From Tubulanus polymorphus (taxonomy: Eukaryota > Nemertea > Palaeonemertea > Tubulaniformes > Tubulanidae), in NCBI RefSeq assembly GCF_964204645.1, contig NC_134032.1, positions 6,011,175 through 6,075,174 on the forward strand: a DNA stretch of 64,000 bases, given 5' to 3'. The notes beneath the pieces are model-generated. The model was not told the DNA's origin. It saw only the letters and a program-made list of their open reading frames with translations, and searched no databases. The position numbers and the translations under genes are program-made. Positions within the stretch are counted from its first letter, which is position 1. Each line of letters starts with the position of its first letter. This document shows, piece by piece, positions 29,472 to 42,228 of this stretch.

Positions 29472-32400
29472 CATCTGTAGCCAGTACAGTTAATGGGAAG
29501 ATAGGAAACACCCCTTATAATGTTTTAATTGACAGCGGAGCCATGATCTCCGAAATGGATAATAGAGTTTATCATTCATCTTCTCTACTTAATAAATTAC
29601 CTACCAAAGAAGCATCGTTAACCGTGGCGCATTCAGCAAATGGAACCCCTATATCTTTAGATGGAACGGTAGATATACCTATTCAAATAGGTTCTGAGCG
29701 ATTTTCTCAAACAGTATTTTTAGCGAGCCCTATACAACAAACTTTGAATTGGGATTAGATTTCATGAATGAGAAAAAGGTTGTGTTAGATTTTGGTTCAG
29801 GAAATATGTCTATAGATAATGGACACCCAATAAAATTACAAAATCAAGTTGGTTTGGGTCATCAGGCTAAAGTGAGAACTGTTAATGAAATAGTAGTACC
29901 ACCGAAATCACAGTATGAAATAAGGGGTAAACTCTCGAATTATCTTTCTGACAGCAACCAGGTTCTTTTAGAACCAGATCGCAATCTTGGATCGAGGTAC
30001 AGTATTCATAGTGATGAGTCAGTAGTCGAGGTGCGCAATAAAACAGTGCCATTTACACTATACAACTTTACGAATGCCCCGATAAAATTACATAAAGGCA
30101 CATCTTTAGGTTTTGTAACGCTGAATTATATGATAGTTCCCGAGGCTAATCAATCAAGTGACTCGGAGGGTGAAAAATCAAAGAACTCGGGACCTAAAGA
30201 ATTTAAAGTCTCTGATGGTAAACGATTTTTAGAAAATGACACTGAAAATATCAATTTTCAAGATATTAATATAACTGATACAGGTCTCAGTCCAGAAGGT
30301 AAAATTAAACTGTACAATTTATTAGTAGAATGTAAAGATATTTTTGCGAATGAAACGAAGGAATTATCGAGAGCTAAGGTACCCTGGGAGCATCGAATAC
30401 ACACTGGTTCATCTCCCCCGGTAAGGTTAAAACCCTATAGACCCGCTGTTGCACTCAGAGAAGTTGAAGATAACTTAATTATAAATTAGCTGATAAAGGA
30501 ATCATTCGGGAGTCAACTTCCGAATGGGCGTCTCCTTGCATACTAGTACGAAAAGCTTCATTGAACCCTGATAAAACACCAGCTTATCGCTTGGTTCATG
30601 ACTACCGCCAGCTCAATAAAGTAACAAAAATTGACACATTCCCTGGACCTACATTAAATGAGATATTCACTAACATTGGTAAAGGGAAAGGCAATATATT
30701 TACAACACTAGATTTACATTCGGGATATATTAAGATTCCTATGCATTCGGATTCTATAGACAAAACAGCTTTTGTTTGCAACAGTGGAAAATGGGAATAC
30801 ATAATGATGCCGCAAGGGTTAGGAGCACCCGCCACATTTTGGCGGAATATTACATATGTTTTAAAAGATCTCCTTCACGACATTTGTGAAGTGTTTTTGG
30901 ATGATATTATTATATACTCTGAGGATGAGGAATCTCACTTAGCACATCTGAGACTAGTGTTTGAACGACTGCGTGAAGCGAATTTGAAATTAAAACGACT
31001 TAAATGTCATTTCTTTTCTAATAAAGTTAAATATTTAGGTTACTTAGTAACTGAATTTGGATTGCTACCATTGAAAGAGAAAATTCATAAGATTGAAGAA
31101 TGTGCTACTCCAAACTCTCTTAAAACGCTGAGAGGATTTCTTTGTCTGACAGGATTCTATAGATCATTTGTAAGAGATTATGCCACGATTGCTTAACCCC
31201 TAACGTTACTACTTCAAAAGGATGTTAAATTTGAGTGGTCTGATGAATGTCAGAAATCGTTCGAAAATTTGAAGATGGCTCTTCAGTCAGCTCCGGTATT
31301 AGAATTTCCTGATTTCGACAAACCGTTCATTCTGCAGTGTGATGCTAGTAACTTTGCTTGCGGTATGGTTTTAAGTCAAATTTCAGACGATGGCAAGGAG
31401 CATCCTATTTCGTATGCATCAAAACAGTTTACAAAAGCCGAACTTAATTACAATACCACTCGCAAGGAATTAGCCGCCATACTGTACGGTGTCCGTCATT
31501 TTCGGCCATTTCTTTATGGTAAACCGTTTGTCATTCAAACTGATCATGCGGCATTGTCTTACGTTAAGCGAATGAAAAATCCTACCCCACAGGTATTACG
31601 AGTGTTAGATGAGTTATCGGAATATGATTTTGAAATAAAACACAAGCCCGGTAGGATTCACGGTAACGCAGATGGGTTAAGCAGAATGAATTTCGGATCC
31701 AACACCAAGATTTATGAGTTAGCACGTGTTGATGTAGATAATATTCGCAATGAGCAATTAAAAGACAGGCATTTATCTGACATGATAAATTATTTAGAAA
31801 ATGGTACTCTACCTGATGACGAGTCGGAAGCAAGATTAGTTCTACTAGAAGCTGATCATTATACCTTGAATGAAAAAGGGGTTTTATATCATATCCCAAG
31901 GCCGTCGAAGGATGAAAACGGAGATTATTTCTTACAATTAGTAGTACCCGAATCATTGAAACAAGAAATTCTGCAATTTGTGCATGACGAGAATATTTCT
32001 GGGCATTTTGGTATACCTAAGACTTATTCTAGAATATATCGAAACTATTTTTGGAAGAACTTGTATCGAGATGTATCTCACTTTGTATCCAGCTGTTCTA
32101 ATTGTTATCAGCGAAAGAGGTCTAATAGACGTGGTCATGCACCAATACAACCACAGGAGATTCCCGATGGTCCTTTTGTCAAAATATCAGTAGATTGTGT
32201 GGCCCCCTTGACAAGGTCTAGTGATGGGATGAACCAAATTATGGTCTTTGTGTGTAATTTTACACGAAATTGTGAAGCATTTGCGGTTCCTGATATAAAT
32301 GCTCCTACTATTGCTAGAATCATGTACGATGAAATTTTCCTAAGATATGCTTTCCCTAAAGAATTATTAAGTGATCGCGGAAGTAATTTCGTAAGTGAAA

Positions 32401-33293
32401 TTGTGGAGGAAATACTTAAATTCTCGAATATTACACATAAGAAGACTGCTTCATTCAATCCTAAATGCAATGGTCTCTGTGAAGTTACGAACAAGTCAAT
32501 TAAATCCTCATTATTTATGATGATTTCTGATAATCAAACCGATTGGACTACTTACTTGCGTGCTGCAGTCTTTGCTTATAATACTAGTCCAATGAAGTCA
32601 ATATCAAATTATAGTCCATTTTACTTAATGTTTTTAAGGCATCCGAACACGCCGCTAGATAGTGCGTTATTGGAACCTATGTATAATCCTCTAAAGATAA
32701 ACACACATGTCAGACTGGCCCAAGATAAATTACGGTATGTTTACAAGATAGCTAAAGGTGCGATCCTTACGGCACAAGCTGCATTCAAAAAGATCAGCGA
32801 TAAACATGCTACCCCGGTCAACTTTGAAGTTGGGGACCACTGTTGGGTTTTCTTTCCAAATTTTAAGAAAGGGTTGACTAGGAAGTTACAAAAGCGTCAT
32901 CGTGGACCGTTCCAGATTGTAAAGTCAATAGGTCCTTCTACATTTAGAGTCAAATGTGTTAAAACTGGTAAATATATGAAAAGTCCTATAGCAGCAGATA
33001 GGTTGAAGAAGTTTGTTCACAGGGACGATCTTCCAATAGGAGATCAAGACGCTTGTTTTGGCAAACCTTTAAGATCGGATTTAGCAAATCAGGAAGATGA
33101 GTTAGTTGATATTCCAGATGACATTCTTATAGTTAAAGAGATTTTAGATGATAAAGCTATTAATGGTAAACGCCATTTTAAGATATGGTGGGAGGGTTAT
33201 ACGAAAGGCGAGTCTACTTTCGAACCTGAGGAAAATATATTAAACCCGAGTTTAATTGAGAACTATTTTAAAACGAAGAAACTAAAGGAATAA
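29420..33293 (+). pseudogene. pol: Pol: protease, RT, RNase H, integrase, chromodomain
   Basis: The order of domains is: aspartic protease with LIDSGAM (about 29527); RT with RLVHDYRQLNK (about 30589), TLDLHSGY and the catalytic FLDDIIIYS (about 30894); RNase H with LQCDASNFACGM (31332) and IQTDHAALSYV; integrase zinc finger HDENISGHFG...CSNC (31984-32110); integrase core with D in ISVDC (32189), D in LSDRGSNF (32370) and E in NGLCEVTNK (32470); a GPF motif (32909); and a C-terminal chromodomain with KIWWEGYTKGESTFEPEENI (about 33181-33240). Frameshifts occur near 29740 and 30480, and TAA at 31194 interrupts the RT/RNase H junction. All catalytic residues are still present. Confidence 0.93.
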
Positions 33294-33346
33294 GTTTGGT
33301 TCACGGAATGTAGTAACTATATTTCGTTCTCTTTTAGGATACTACC

Positions 33347-35355
33347 ATGAGGCTTTACATTTTATTACTGGCTGTTTACATGACGACGTTGGAACCGGTT
33401 GACACTTCGGCGAATTCAGTTGTTATGTTGAATTGGGGAATTGTCTTCAATAAGTTCACAAATATTCTTAATGGTGTTTCCAAGTATAGGCATACCTTCT
33501 GTATTCCCTGGCCTAAATTTGACCTAGATATTATAACCCCTCTATCATGCCCTATAAATTATCATTTTCACCCGTATAACGGTTGTAGGATGTTAAATAC
33601 GATTATTGAGCGATTAAATTCTCAGATTAAAGAAACACGAACACGGCTTAACGCTAATATGAATACCGTTAAATCTTTGATTCCTGTTAGGGCAAGTGGT
33701 CGTGGGAAAAGAGCTTTATTAAACTTTGTAGGGAGTTTTGCGAAATCGCTATTTGGCACGGCTACTGAAGAGGACGTGGACGCACTTAGGCAACATGTCC
33801 TCAAAGTGGAGTCAGGGGTAACTGCCTTGGCTGATCAGGTTGTACAAGACGGCAAGTTGCTTAATTCATTCATGAACACAACTAACGAAAGAATTGATAA
33901 TGCTATGGTGGCCATCAAAGAGAATCATGAAACAATTAAGAGGTTTGCCGATTCTTATAATATTTTGACTGTAGAGTACCGAAATTCTCGGAAGGAAATA
34001 TTTTATAAATTGGATCGTTTAAATGTCACAGTTTCGGCTTTGTCCATTTTAATGAGGAACTTGGTTGACTACCAATACCGTTTTGGGGTAGTAGTTGGCC
34101 AGTCGGAGAAATTTTCTACAGGCAACTCAGTTATTATTGGATGGCTTTTTGCCTATTTCTCTCGTGGGTCCTGAACAGATCAATAAAGTAATTAATAATG
34201 TACAGGATATTCTCAGCGATCATTATCCTAGTTTTAAGGTAACGCATAGTCAGCCTAGTTTTTATTATCAAATGCGGGATATCACGTTCACGTCGACTGA
34301 AAACGTATTTATATATATAACGATCGCCATTCCCATCCATAGTTTGGCTGGTTTTATGGATGTTTATCATATTGATACATTACCTGTACCGTCGAATGCC
34401 ACTAGTGCTAATACGACTCAAATTTTTGGTTTACCTCAGTATATCGCCGTTACAAGTGATAACGAATATTATACCGAATTCGATTGTGATTTTTTACTTT
34501 CCTGCAATGGTAGAGACCTTAAAGTGTGTAGTACAACTAAATCTCTCAATTCCCGTCATAAATTAACGTGTGCGTCAGCGCTATTTTGGGACCAACCCGA
34601 GGCTATAATGAAATTGTGTGACATTAGATATGAGGAAGCGTTACTGTTTGAAGGTAGTTATGAATTAGCGGATGGGCGTTATTTACTGTCATCTGCTGAC
34701 GAAGTTTGGACTATGCATTGTTCTGACCGACAGGTTAAGTCTATCAATGGTTGCAGGTTGTGCGTAATGACAATCCCTTGTTTTTGTTCTATAATTGCGT
34801 CATCTTGTCGGATCCCTTATAAACTCACAGGTTGTCATATTGGTAAGGAGGATAAAACTGTTTTGCATGTAGTAAATTTACCTGTGCTGCATTCGTTGTT
34901 CTCTAATGCTGCAGATTTGAGAAAGATAAGGGGGAATGAGTTATCGAAAGCGCCCATGGTTGAGGTTCCACCCTTAAAACTGAATAAAGAATCATGGGAT
35001 TAGCGGCGCTTGCTATGTCAATTTATTCTTCATGATAAGGTATAATCCAGGGGGTATTTTTCCGGTTGCAGCCTTGGGTGCAGCTCATGCAGCACCACTT
35101 GCTGGGGCAACGGTTATACAGTCTAATAGGACTATTTCATTTTTAGAACAGTCTTCGCGGGTTGCTCAATCGCTAATTGACGACGATTCCAATTTTCTAG
35201 TTGACGCGATAGTTCTTCTGGCTATTATCTACTGTGCGTTGCATTTCCTGTGTTATGATATTAAATACCTATTTACCTTTCTAAGGGGCAGGCGTAATAT
35301 GGTTCAACGGTGTAAATCACAACTACTTTTAGAGAATGTATCTTACTTCCATTAA
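33347..35355 (+). pseudogene. env: Errantivirus/baculovirus-F-type envelope glycoprotein, frameshifted
   Basis: This encodes a membrane-fusion envelope protein. An N-terminal signal peptide (about residues 1-22) precedes a short extracellular subunit with paired Cys. A furin site RGKR (residues 119-122, near 33701) is followed by an ALLNFVGSFAKSLFGTA-type segment, the hallmark fusion-peptide region of F-like proteins, and an amphipathic coiled coil. The frame is lost near 34130. The next frame holds a Cys-rich ectodomain up to TAG at 35001, and the third frame from 35032 holds a transmembrane helix (about 35200-35260) and a basic tail. Two frameshifts and a stop mean no functional envelope can be made from this copy. 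Confidence 0.85.
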
Positions 35356-35762
35356 TTGATCTTAATGCCTGTGCGGGCAGTATTTCCTTACTTGGATCCC
35401 CTGCTTTACGTAAGCTACATTGTAATTCTCATTTCTTTAAATTGTTTATCAATCTTGATTGGGTTACACCTTGTAAAATTCAGTATGATGGAATTGCTAT
35501 TGATTTTCCGGATAAAATTCCGGTCAAGCCTTCTCTATATAGGCGAATTGAAAGATTGATTATGAGCTCATCATTTACTTTACGCATATATGTAAAACAT
35601 CACGATCTTTTGGTTCCTTTGTCGATCAGTGAAGATAAAGGAATACCTCATGAGATTCAATATTCTCAAGACATGATTCGAAATATTGATGCATCTAGTT
35701 TAGCTGGGAGACCAGGTGGGAGGTCAGGTCTTTATCCGGACTTGTCACTTTATCAGCCTTAA
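35356..35762 (+). CDS. Possible open frame after env
   Basis: From about 35442 a frame of 106 codons ends at TAA 35760 with residues such as WVTPCKIQYDGIAIDFPDK, KPSLYRRIERLIM and a Gly/Pro-rich end. It overlaps a shorter frame. It could be an extended env cytoplasmic tail reached by a third frameshift, or chance. No family is recognised. Confidence 0.25.
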
Positions 35763-36913
35763 TTTTTGAAAATTTTATGAAATCATTCATATTTGGAATG
35801 TAGTTGTGTTGCTGTGTTCGTTTGGTTCTATAGTCACTAATTGCAAATTCCTTTATTATTTATAAAAGATATTACGTTCATTTGGAACTATATAACGTAT
35901 GTTATATCGTATATCGTTGCATAATTATCATTTATCGTGATCTTTTGGTTTAGCATTGGGGATGAATTGTACCTTATCTATTTACTGAAAATCTCATATA
36001 TTATTGCTATGCTATCTTTATCTGCAAAACCATGGGGAGTGTTTTGGGTTTGATTGCTTAGTTTGTTTGGGTTGTTTCATGTCACTTTCGTTCCGGCCAG
36101 AGTCGAACTCGTCGGGAGTGAACTGTACTGTTTCGAGATCGTCGTGAGACCGTAGCCGTCGCCGTCTTCACATATACTTGCAGTCGCCGGATTCGCTTTA
36201 CGTGACCTCAACTTAGCGCTATCGTCCGTATCATGGATCTGAATGCCGTTGTTCGGACTTCGCCCAATTCGCTGTTCGTGCAGATTGTCGAGCGTTCGGT
36301 CGCTTGTTCCGTTATACCGCTGCTGAATCGTTCTGGAGAGTGATTCTCAATATGGTCCCGTCGTTCTTGCGATCCCTGGAAGTCACGTAAATTATGGCAG
36401 GTGTGATGGATAATTATATTCAGGATCGTAGTATGGTCCATCCGAAAAAAAAAATAAAACCGAAACGAGCTGTGAGACTGTGCTAGGTTGTTCGTTAACA
36501 CCTATGGCCGTCATTCTGTATTATTAGCTGTCAGTTGTTTGTTCGAAAAAGAAAAGAAAACCGCTTCGTCATCGATCAACTTTTGTTTTGCGCGTTGTAT
36601 GCTGAACTGCTGCGAAAGTGAAAATAGAATCGTGAAAAAAAATATTTACATATTTAATAATGCATTAATGAATAAAATAATGATAAAATAATGATAAATG
36701 AATAAATAAATTGCCATGTATAATGATAAATGAATGATGATATTAATTATGATAATATATACTACTGATGATTATTATGTTAAATTAAGTTCCTTAAGAA
36801 TGCTGTCGTATCTGTATTGTATTGTTTGTATATTGTTTTATCTTATATTTAATCTGGTTGAATAAAGTTCATGTCTGGATGGTTGCCATTTGTTTTTCGG
36901 GGCGAAAAAAATT
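35763..36913. other. 3' untranslated region of the retrotransposon
   Basis: No credible gene is present. A GC-richer part at 36080-36480 is followed by low-complexity ATAATGA/AATAAA repeats at 36640-36770, including possible poly(A) signals (GAATAAAG at 36860). Confidence 0.5.
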
Positions 36914-36926
36914 AAGCCTGGGGGGA
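36914..36926 (+). promoter_or_regulatory. Polypurine tract
   Basis: GCCTGGGGGGA directly abuts the TG of the 3' LTR, the expected plus-strand primer position. Confidence 0.7.
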
Positions 36927-37347
36927 TGATAGTTGACTAGGGTTAACCAAATAATGAAACAAATATTAGTAACGTCTGGGAAAAAATAATGATTTAATGG
37001 GAACAGTTGGGTTTAACGAAGCAAACAAGAAATATCTTAGTATAAGGGAATAGTTCAGAAAACATGATTCAGAAACTTGGTATGTTGTGTTGGTGGTTGG
37101 GAATATATTTCTAGTCAGAGAGTGGTTGATGGAGGCTGCAGATTCTGTAGAAACCATACTACAGGTAGGGAGAGATCACGTGGTTGAAACTTGGTAGAGG
37201 GAGATACTAGTTAAGTTGGGGAACAAGTAGAGAGGGAGAGTTCAGTTTTTGGCAGCCACCAGGACAGTTGTCAGTAGTAGATCCTATGAGATTGCCTGGT
37301 CGTTAGTTTAATTTTTGGAGAGAAGACATCTTAGAGGCAATCGATCA
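36927..37347 (+). repeat. 3' LTR, 421 bp
   Basis: Three bases shorter than the 5' LTR because of the change near 37162. It is followed directly by the target duplication CTAG (37348-37351). Confidence 0.95.
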
Positions 37348-37351
37348 CTAG

Positions 37352-40000
37352 CAACGACTGCCGGCAACTGATTAAAACGTTCAGCTGCGCGCTCCGGTTG
37401 CCTACGACCGTTGCTGCAACGCACGATGCAATTGATCACGTGATCTGTTCAAAATAGCGCGCCCATGTTTATCAGCGCGTATTTTTGTTTCCGACTGAAT
37501 ATTTAGTTCAAATATTTCTTGATTTAAGCAAATTAAGCAACGTCTCATTGCGGGGATTCATCAATTCAATTCGATTCAATCTGCTAATGATAAGGCGATA
37601 AAATATTTTGTCGTTTTCGCTCAAAAATCACTTTTTAGAAAACCAGTCGCTGACGATCGCTGCCAGTTGCTCGAATCAGTCGTCCAGCGGCTTATATTAC
37701 ATCATTTTGTATCTATTCTTGCTACTTCAAATTTTGTAATTTAAATCGCGAATAAAACATATACAAATGGTTTTATACATCAGTATGTGTTGGTGAAGTG
37801 ACCAACTGCTAGAACTTTGCGATATAAAAGGCCTTCATTTATGTTAAACTTGTTTTTATTGACTACACAATATGTGGTTACACAATTACATGACGTTTAT
37901 ATATCCAAGCTTATTCATCAACGATTCTATCTCTCCTAGGAACTGGTTGATTGGATGTTGGGTAATTGAATCGGTAGTTAGAATAGCCTAGCTTGAGCAA
38001 GCTTGAATATTTAACATGTGTGATTAATCCTCAACAAAATCTTCACCACTGGAAACAATATGATGATCTATCATTATTTGAATATACACCTGATTTCACA
38101 CACCTGATACTGAAATGTGCCTGGTTACATCAGGGTTTTTCGTTATTCATACGGATAGTACCAAAACCTATCAGTAGTTCCTTAGTTCTTCAAATTCTAG
38201 GGCAGTAAATATTGAACCTGGCCGGTTACTGGCGACCTCACGTTTATCGACTGACTGTGGTTTGATAGTTTGACGATAGGATTTATTTTCTTCTTTGCAA
38301 AATGTTCCCTGCCAAAAATACATAAATAGGCCTCATATCAAAAAATGAGAGCTACAAGGACTTTGTAGCTACATTTAAGTTTAAAGGTTAAAGCTACAAA
38401 ATCGTGCATTAACTTGGTGATAATAGGCAGTTAAACCAAGGCAGCGGGTAGCAAAATGGATCGTAATGTGTTCATAAAAAGTCCCAGTGATTACCACTTG
38501 CTCTTCACTATAATCCATTGCTTCATGAATAGTAGTTGCTTTACAGTGGTACCGAGTCACTGGACAACGCATTGGTCATCAACCAATCAAATGCTGTTTG
38601 CTTACTGTATTCGAGAATGCTCACGAAGTGACGACGTCCGGCTAGGTATATCAAAACGAAGATGTATCAGGATACTGACTTCAAAGCTTCCCAGTTTCGA
38701 AACAAGCCAACCGATATCCATCAAATTAACATTCAACGACCAAGAAGAGAGTACATTTTCACATATATAATGCACACGAATATCCGTGCCGCAAAAACCT
38801 GCATTTTAGGGGTCTGACCGCATTATATCAAAATCCCTGAGTGATAGGATTATGAACTCTACGGCCAATTAAGAAAATATAATGTGATACAGTATCATAC
38901 AAAGAATAGCATAATTCGTCAATCGGGTCTAAATCTGGAGGCACGTACGCACATAGTATTTCATCGTTGTACGTACTAAAATGTTTCGATTTATTGAAAG
39001 AACTAATTGAAATGTGGCTTAAACGGTATTTGGAATAAATCATCAAACAAGTATTTCATGTAGGCGAAAGATTTTCCAGACAAAATCTTTATCCCTGCCA
39101 ATGAAGATGTACGTACGAAAATCCCTTTAACGGATTTTTGCGCGATGCTTTCTAAATAGTTATCCCCCCAAAAGGGCCTCAAAATCTAGAATGCTCTAAA
39201 TGAAATCATCGTTGATATTCATTACGATTTAACATCTAAGACCAAAAAATGATCGTTTCTCTATTAAGGACAGCTGTATGCTCAACAGTGACCTGGCAGG
39301 CAGCATTTTATTTTCATTTTTTTCCTTAAAAAAAGTATGAAATTTGACATATTTTCATCAGGCCGGCCTCTTTTTATTTTATTTAAAGAACAGTCTCCAC
39401 TGAAAACTTTTAAAATAAAGGAATAAAAAGTACAGGATATGGTTTTCAGAAGTTCTTATCGTTTTTCAAATACCATACCATATGAGTAGGTCTATTTTGA
39501 TTGCCAGATGTTGGATCATTCCTACTCTCAAGTTTCCCCAATTTTCGAGGGTACGTCAACTGTTCAACTATTTTTCGAAATAGCTTGATCATAAACTTTA
39601 GGAAAGAGACTCTGCCTAGTTAAGCTGTCAGACCTTGGATCATTCCTTACTACCGTGGTTTTTTTCTCCCGTGGCTACAAAGCATTCTATAGAATAAGCT
39701 TTAGTATCAAAGAAACGCCATTAGAATGGGAAGTTGCCGCGATTCAATCTAGCGAAAATACTAATTAAGTGCTATGAATTAGAAACCCTAAAGTAAATGC
39801 AAATATATTCTCCAAATCCTAGACAAGAATCATGATCAACAGCATGAACCAAATATTAATTACCTTATATCTACAAGCTGAATATGATTTCTAAATCACA
39901 ACTTCAAAAACAATGAATCTTTTTGAGAAACAAGAGTTCAAGTTATGTAATTTTTAGTTTGCCCCGTTTGCTTACTGAAATACACATCATTTTGACCGGA
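37352..40000. other. Unassigned sequence between LTR element and nested TIR elements
   Basis: No gene supported. The stretch is GC-poor apart from 37352-37460. A 73-codon frame on the - strand at 38828-39046 has no recognisable motif. GGCCGGCC-type sites near 39362 resemble those at 53.03-53.13 kb on the far side of the nested elements. Confidence 0.4.
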
Positions 40001-40574
40001 AACGCAGTCTCAAATGTTTTGTGACTTTCTCAAAATGTATCAAAAATTTAACTAATTTTTAGTTCATAAGTCCTCAAATATTCATAAATGAACAGTTAAA
40101 AATTGTTGAAACATGTCGACTCTGCCGTAAAATCAACCTATTAACAGTCCGGAATTTGGGATAATATTGGGCTTTAGAGAACATAATGCCCCGAGGTCTT
40201 CACATTTACAGAAAATATTACGTAAGTGATTCACGCGCAGCGCGCGATAGGAGCACAATAGAAATCTGAGCCGCGCGTTCTTTGAGTGTCACCAATTAAG
40301 AGGACCGCTATTGTGAAAATTGACTGCGGGAGGAATGTTCCTCCCAATGTCAATCGATGGAAACTTGACCATGGGGTCCAATATTTTAACAATTGACTTT
40401 GGGAGGAATATTCCTCCCAAGGTCAAACGAAGAGAATTTGACCTTCAGGTCTGATATTCAAAGTATCGACTTCAGGAGGAATGTTCCTCCGAATGTCAAA
40501 CGAAGGAAACTGGACCTGGTCTGTTATTCGAAATATAGACTTTGGGATGAATGTTCTTCCAAACCACTAAACGC
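40001..40574 (+). repeat. Outer left arm with four spaced palindromes
   Basis: Palindromic cores lie at 40328, 40401, 40474 and 40544, with spacings of 73, 73 and 70 bp. The best is a perfect 18-mer, GGGAGGAATATTCCTCCC, at 40401-40418. Each core is flanked by TTGAC..GTCAA-type half-sites, which lengthens the dyad. Confidence 0.9.
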
Positions 40575-42228
40575 TTAAACCTGAGCTTTTAGAATGATAG
40601 GTATATATATATATATATTAATTATATTGGTGTAATAATTGTTTTAATAAGTAGTATACTATAGCGACGACACCAGACATATTTAGGCAATTTGAGTGAT
40701 AATGTACACGGTATTTGAGGGTCTGCGACGAGTGATTTATAGAAAGTTGAATAGCTATAGTGCAGGTTCTAATAATAAGCCTAATATAGTCTTCACATCG
40801 CAATCAGTTGTTAGAATGCATCTTCCTTTTTCTTTACTTGATCTTGAGTCTTTGACTATAATTAACTATAATCAATATTACTTATTTCATTATATAGCGC
40901 ACTGCTGCAAATTGTAATTAGTGTGCTTTGCATGAGTATAAAACTAACACAAGCTGAAAGAATCGAAATTTAAATACGTGGATGATAAAAATCAAGTTAA
41001 AAGGTGTAGGGACGGAGAGATCTGGCGAAAAAAAAAAACAGTAATGGGCGCAAAATGGACCCGTACCTAATCGCCCGACCAAAAACTACGGACCAGACCT
41101 GAGTCAAATTAAGCGTGTTGATTTAAACTGGTTCTGGAAGTCAGTCACTTCGCTTGGTTTAAGTATGGACTCGTTTTAGATTCCATGGTTTAAGCATTGT
41201 TTAGTAACGAATGAATGGGTTTGAATTTGAATGTGAAATGAATTTGAACATGAAAATCTGCGCGCTCTTTGGTAAGCCATGCGTAAAATTTAAGTCGGAC
41301 CTGATTCGAGCCAATTTAGCCCCGACAAATCGTCTCTATAGCTGCGATCACACGTGTATTTTTGGCCAGGGCCAAATTCGAGTGAATGGTTTGCGTGTGA
41401 TCGCGCTGTCTAATTACCAAATTTGGCCCGAACCTGATCGGTGCTTATTTGGCCCGGGCCAAATCGTCTCCGTGTGATCGCGGCTTATGTGGGTCATGAT
41501 TGTTGGGAGCAATCTTTCCCTTTATGTTTGCAAATTAGCCATTGTCCTAGTTTTAACTTCTGATTTGTACCCTGTAGAGGGTTTATATTTCTGTTTGTAA
41601 TCTTTCATAGAAATACGACAGATATCAAATGGAATCTTTGATTAAAGACACTGTAGATCGGTACACACTAATATGTCCATCCATCCGACCTACGAGCGAT
41701 CATCTCATTAATGTGATAATTGCTCGAAAATCCGACAGCTACATTTTGCAACTAGAAATATATTAGATCAGATTCCTAATAATAAAATCATTACTATTAA
41801 GAATATGTTATTGATTATGAATAAATTCAAAATGAAATGACAAAATATATTGCTTTGAATGGCCTTTAGATATTGGATAGGGCGATTTTGAATTATTTTT
41901 GGGGAATTTTATCGAGAAGCTCAAACTCCCTAAGGCGATAAAGTGTTTAAGGCAGATCTTTCCCGATTATGATCCCACCATATGAATTCTCATATATATT
42001 CCCACCTCACGAAACTATTATGTATAAACACCTCACAATTAACGTAATGACTCAGTGACGTCCTGTTGCACAAGCTATATTACACCATGATAAAAAGCCT
42101 ATTATAGTCGAGTAGGATTTCTCGATGTATAAATGCAGGGAGGGTTGGGAGCTTTATGTTCAATAACATTAGGTTCCAATGTTTGCTCTATGGATTTCAA
42201 AATAAAAGAAAAATCTACGTTTAAACGT
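40575..42228. other. Outer element interior, left
   Basis: AT-rich and non-coding except for the MITE at 41338-41489. A dispersed CGTTTTAGA.TCCATGGTTTA motif occurs at 41172. Confidence 0.4.
41338..41489. repeat. Small inverted-repeat element (MITE-like)
   Basis: The ends GCTGCGATCACACG and CGTGTGATCGCGGC are inverted copies, about 150 bp apart. The interior has TTTGGCCAGGGCCAAAT and TTTGGCCCGGGCCAAAT palindromes. The short coding frame across it is incidental. Confidence 0.55.

Larger units (their letters stand above)
26423..37347 (+). mobile_element. Gypsy-class LTR retrotransposon with env-like gene
   Basis: LTRs at 26423-26846 and 36927-37347 both run TGATAG...CGATCA and are flanked by the 4-bp duplication CTAG (26419-26422, 37348-37351). 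The internal order is PBS, gag, an acidic open frame, protease, RT, RNase H, integrase, chromodomain, env, polypurine tract. This RT-RNase H-integrase order is Ty3/Gypsy. Gag, pol and env each contain stops or frameshifts, so the copy is defective. Confidence 0.95.

Noticed and set aside
38828-39046. Possible host exon on the - strand
   Set aside because: A 72-codon frame with ordinary composition, but no recognised domain, no clear splice pair and no neighbouring exons.
40328-40561. CRISPR-like array
   Set aside because: The spaced palindromes are ~72 bp apart with similar, not unique, spacers, occur in inverted arms, and the DNA is eukaryotic. They are TIR repeat units.
41211-41477. 88-codon frame
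   Set aside because: It runs through the MITE at 41338-41489 and has no conserved features.
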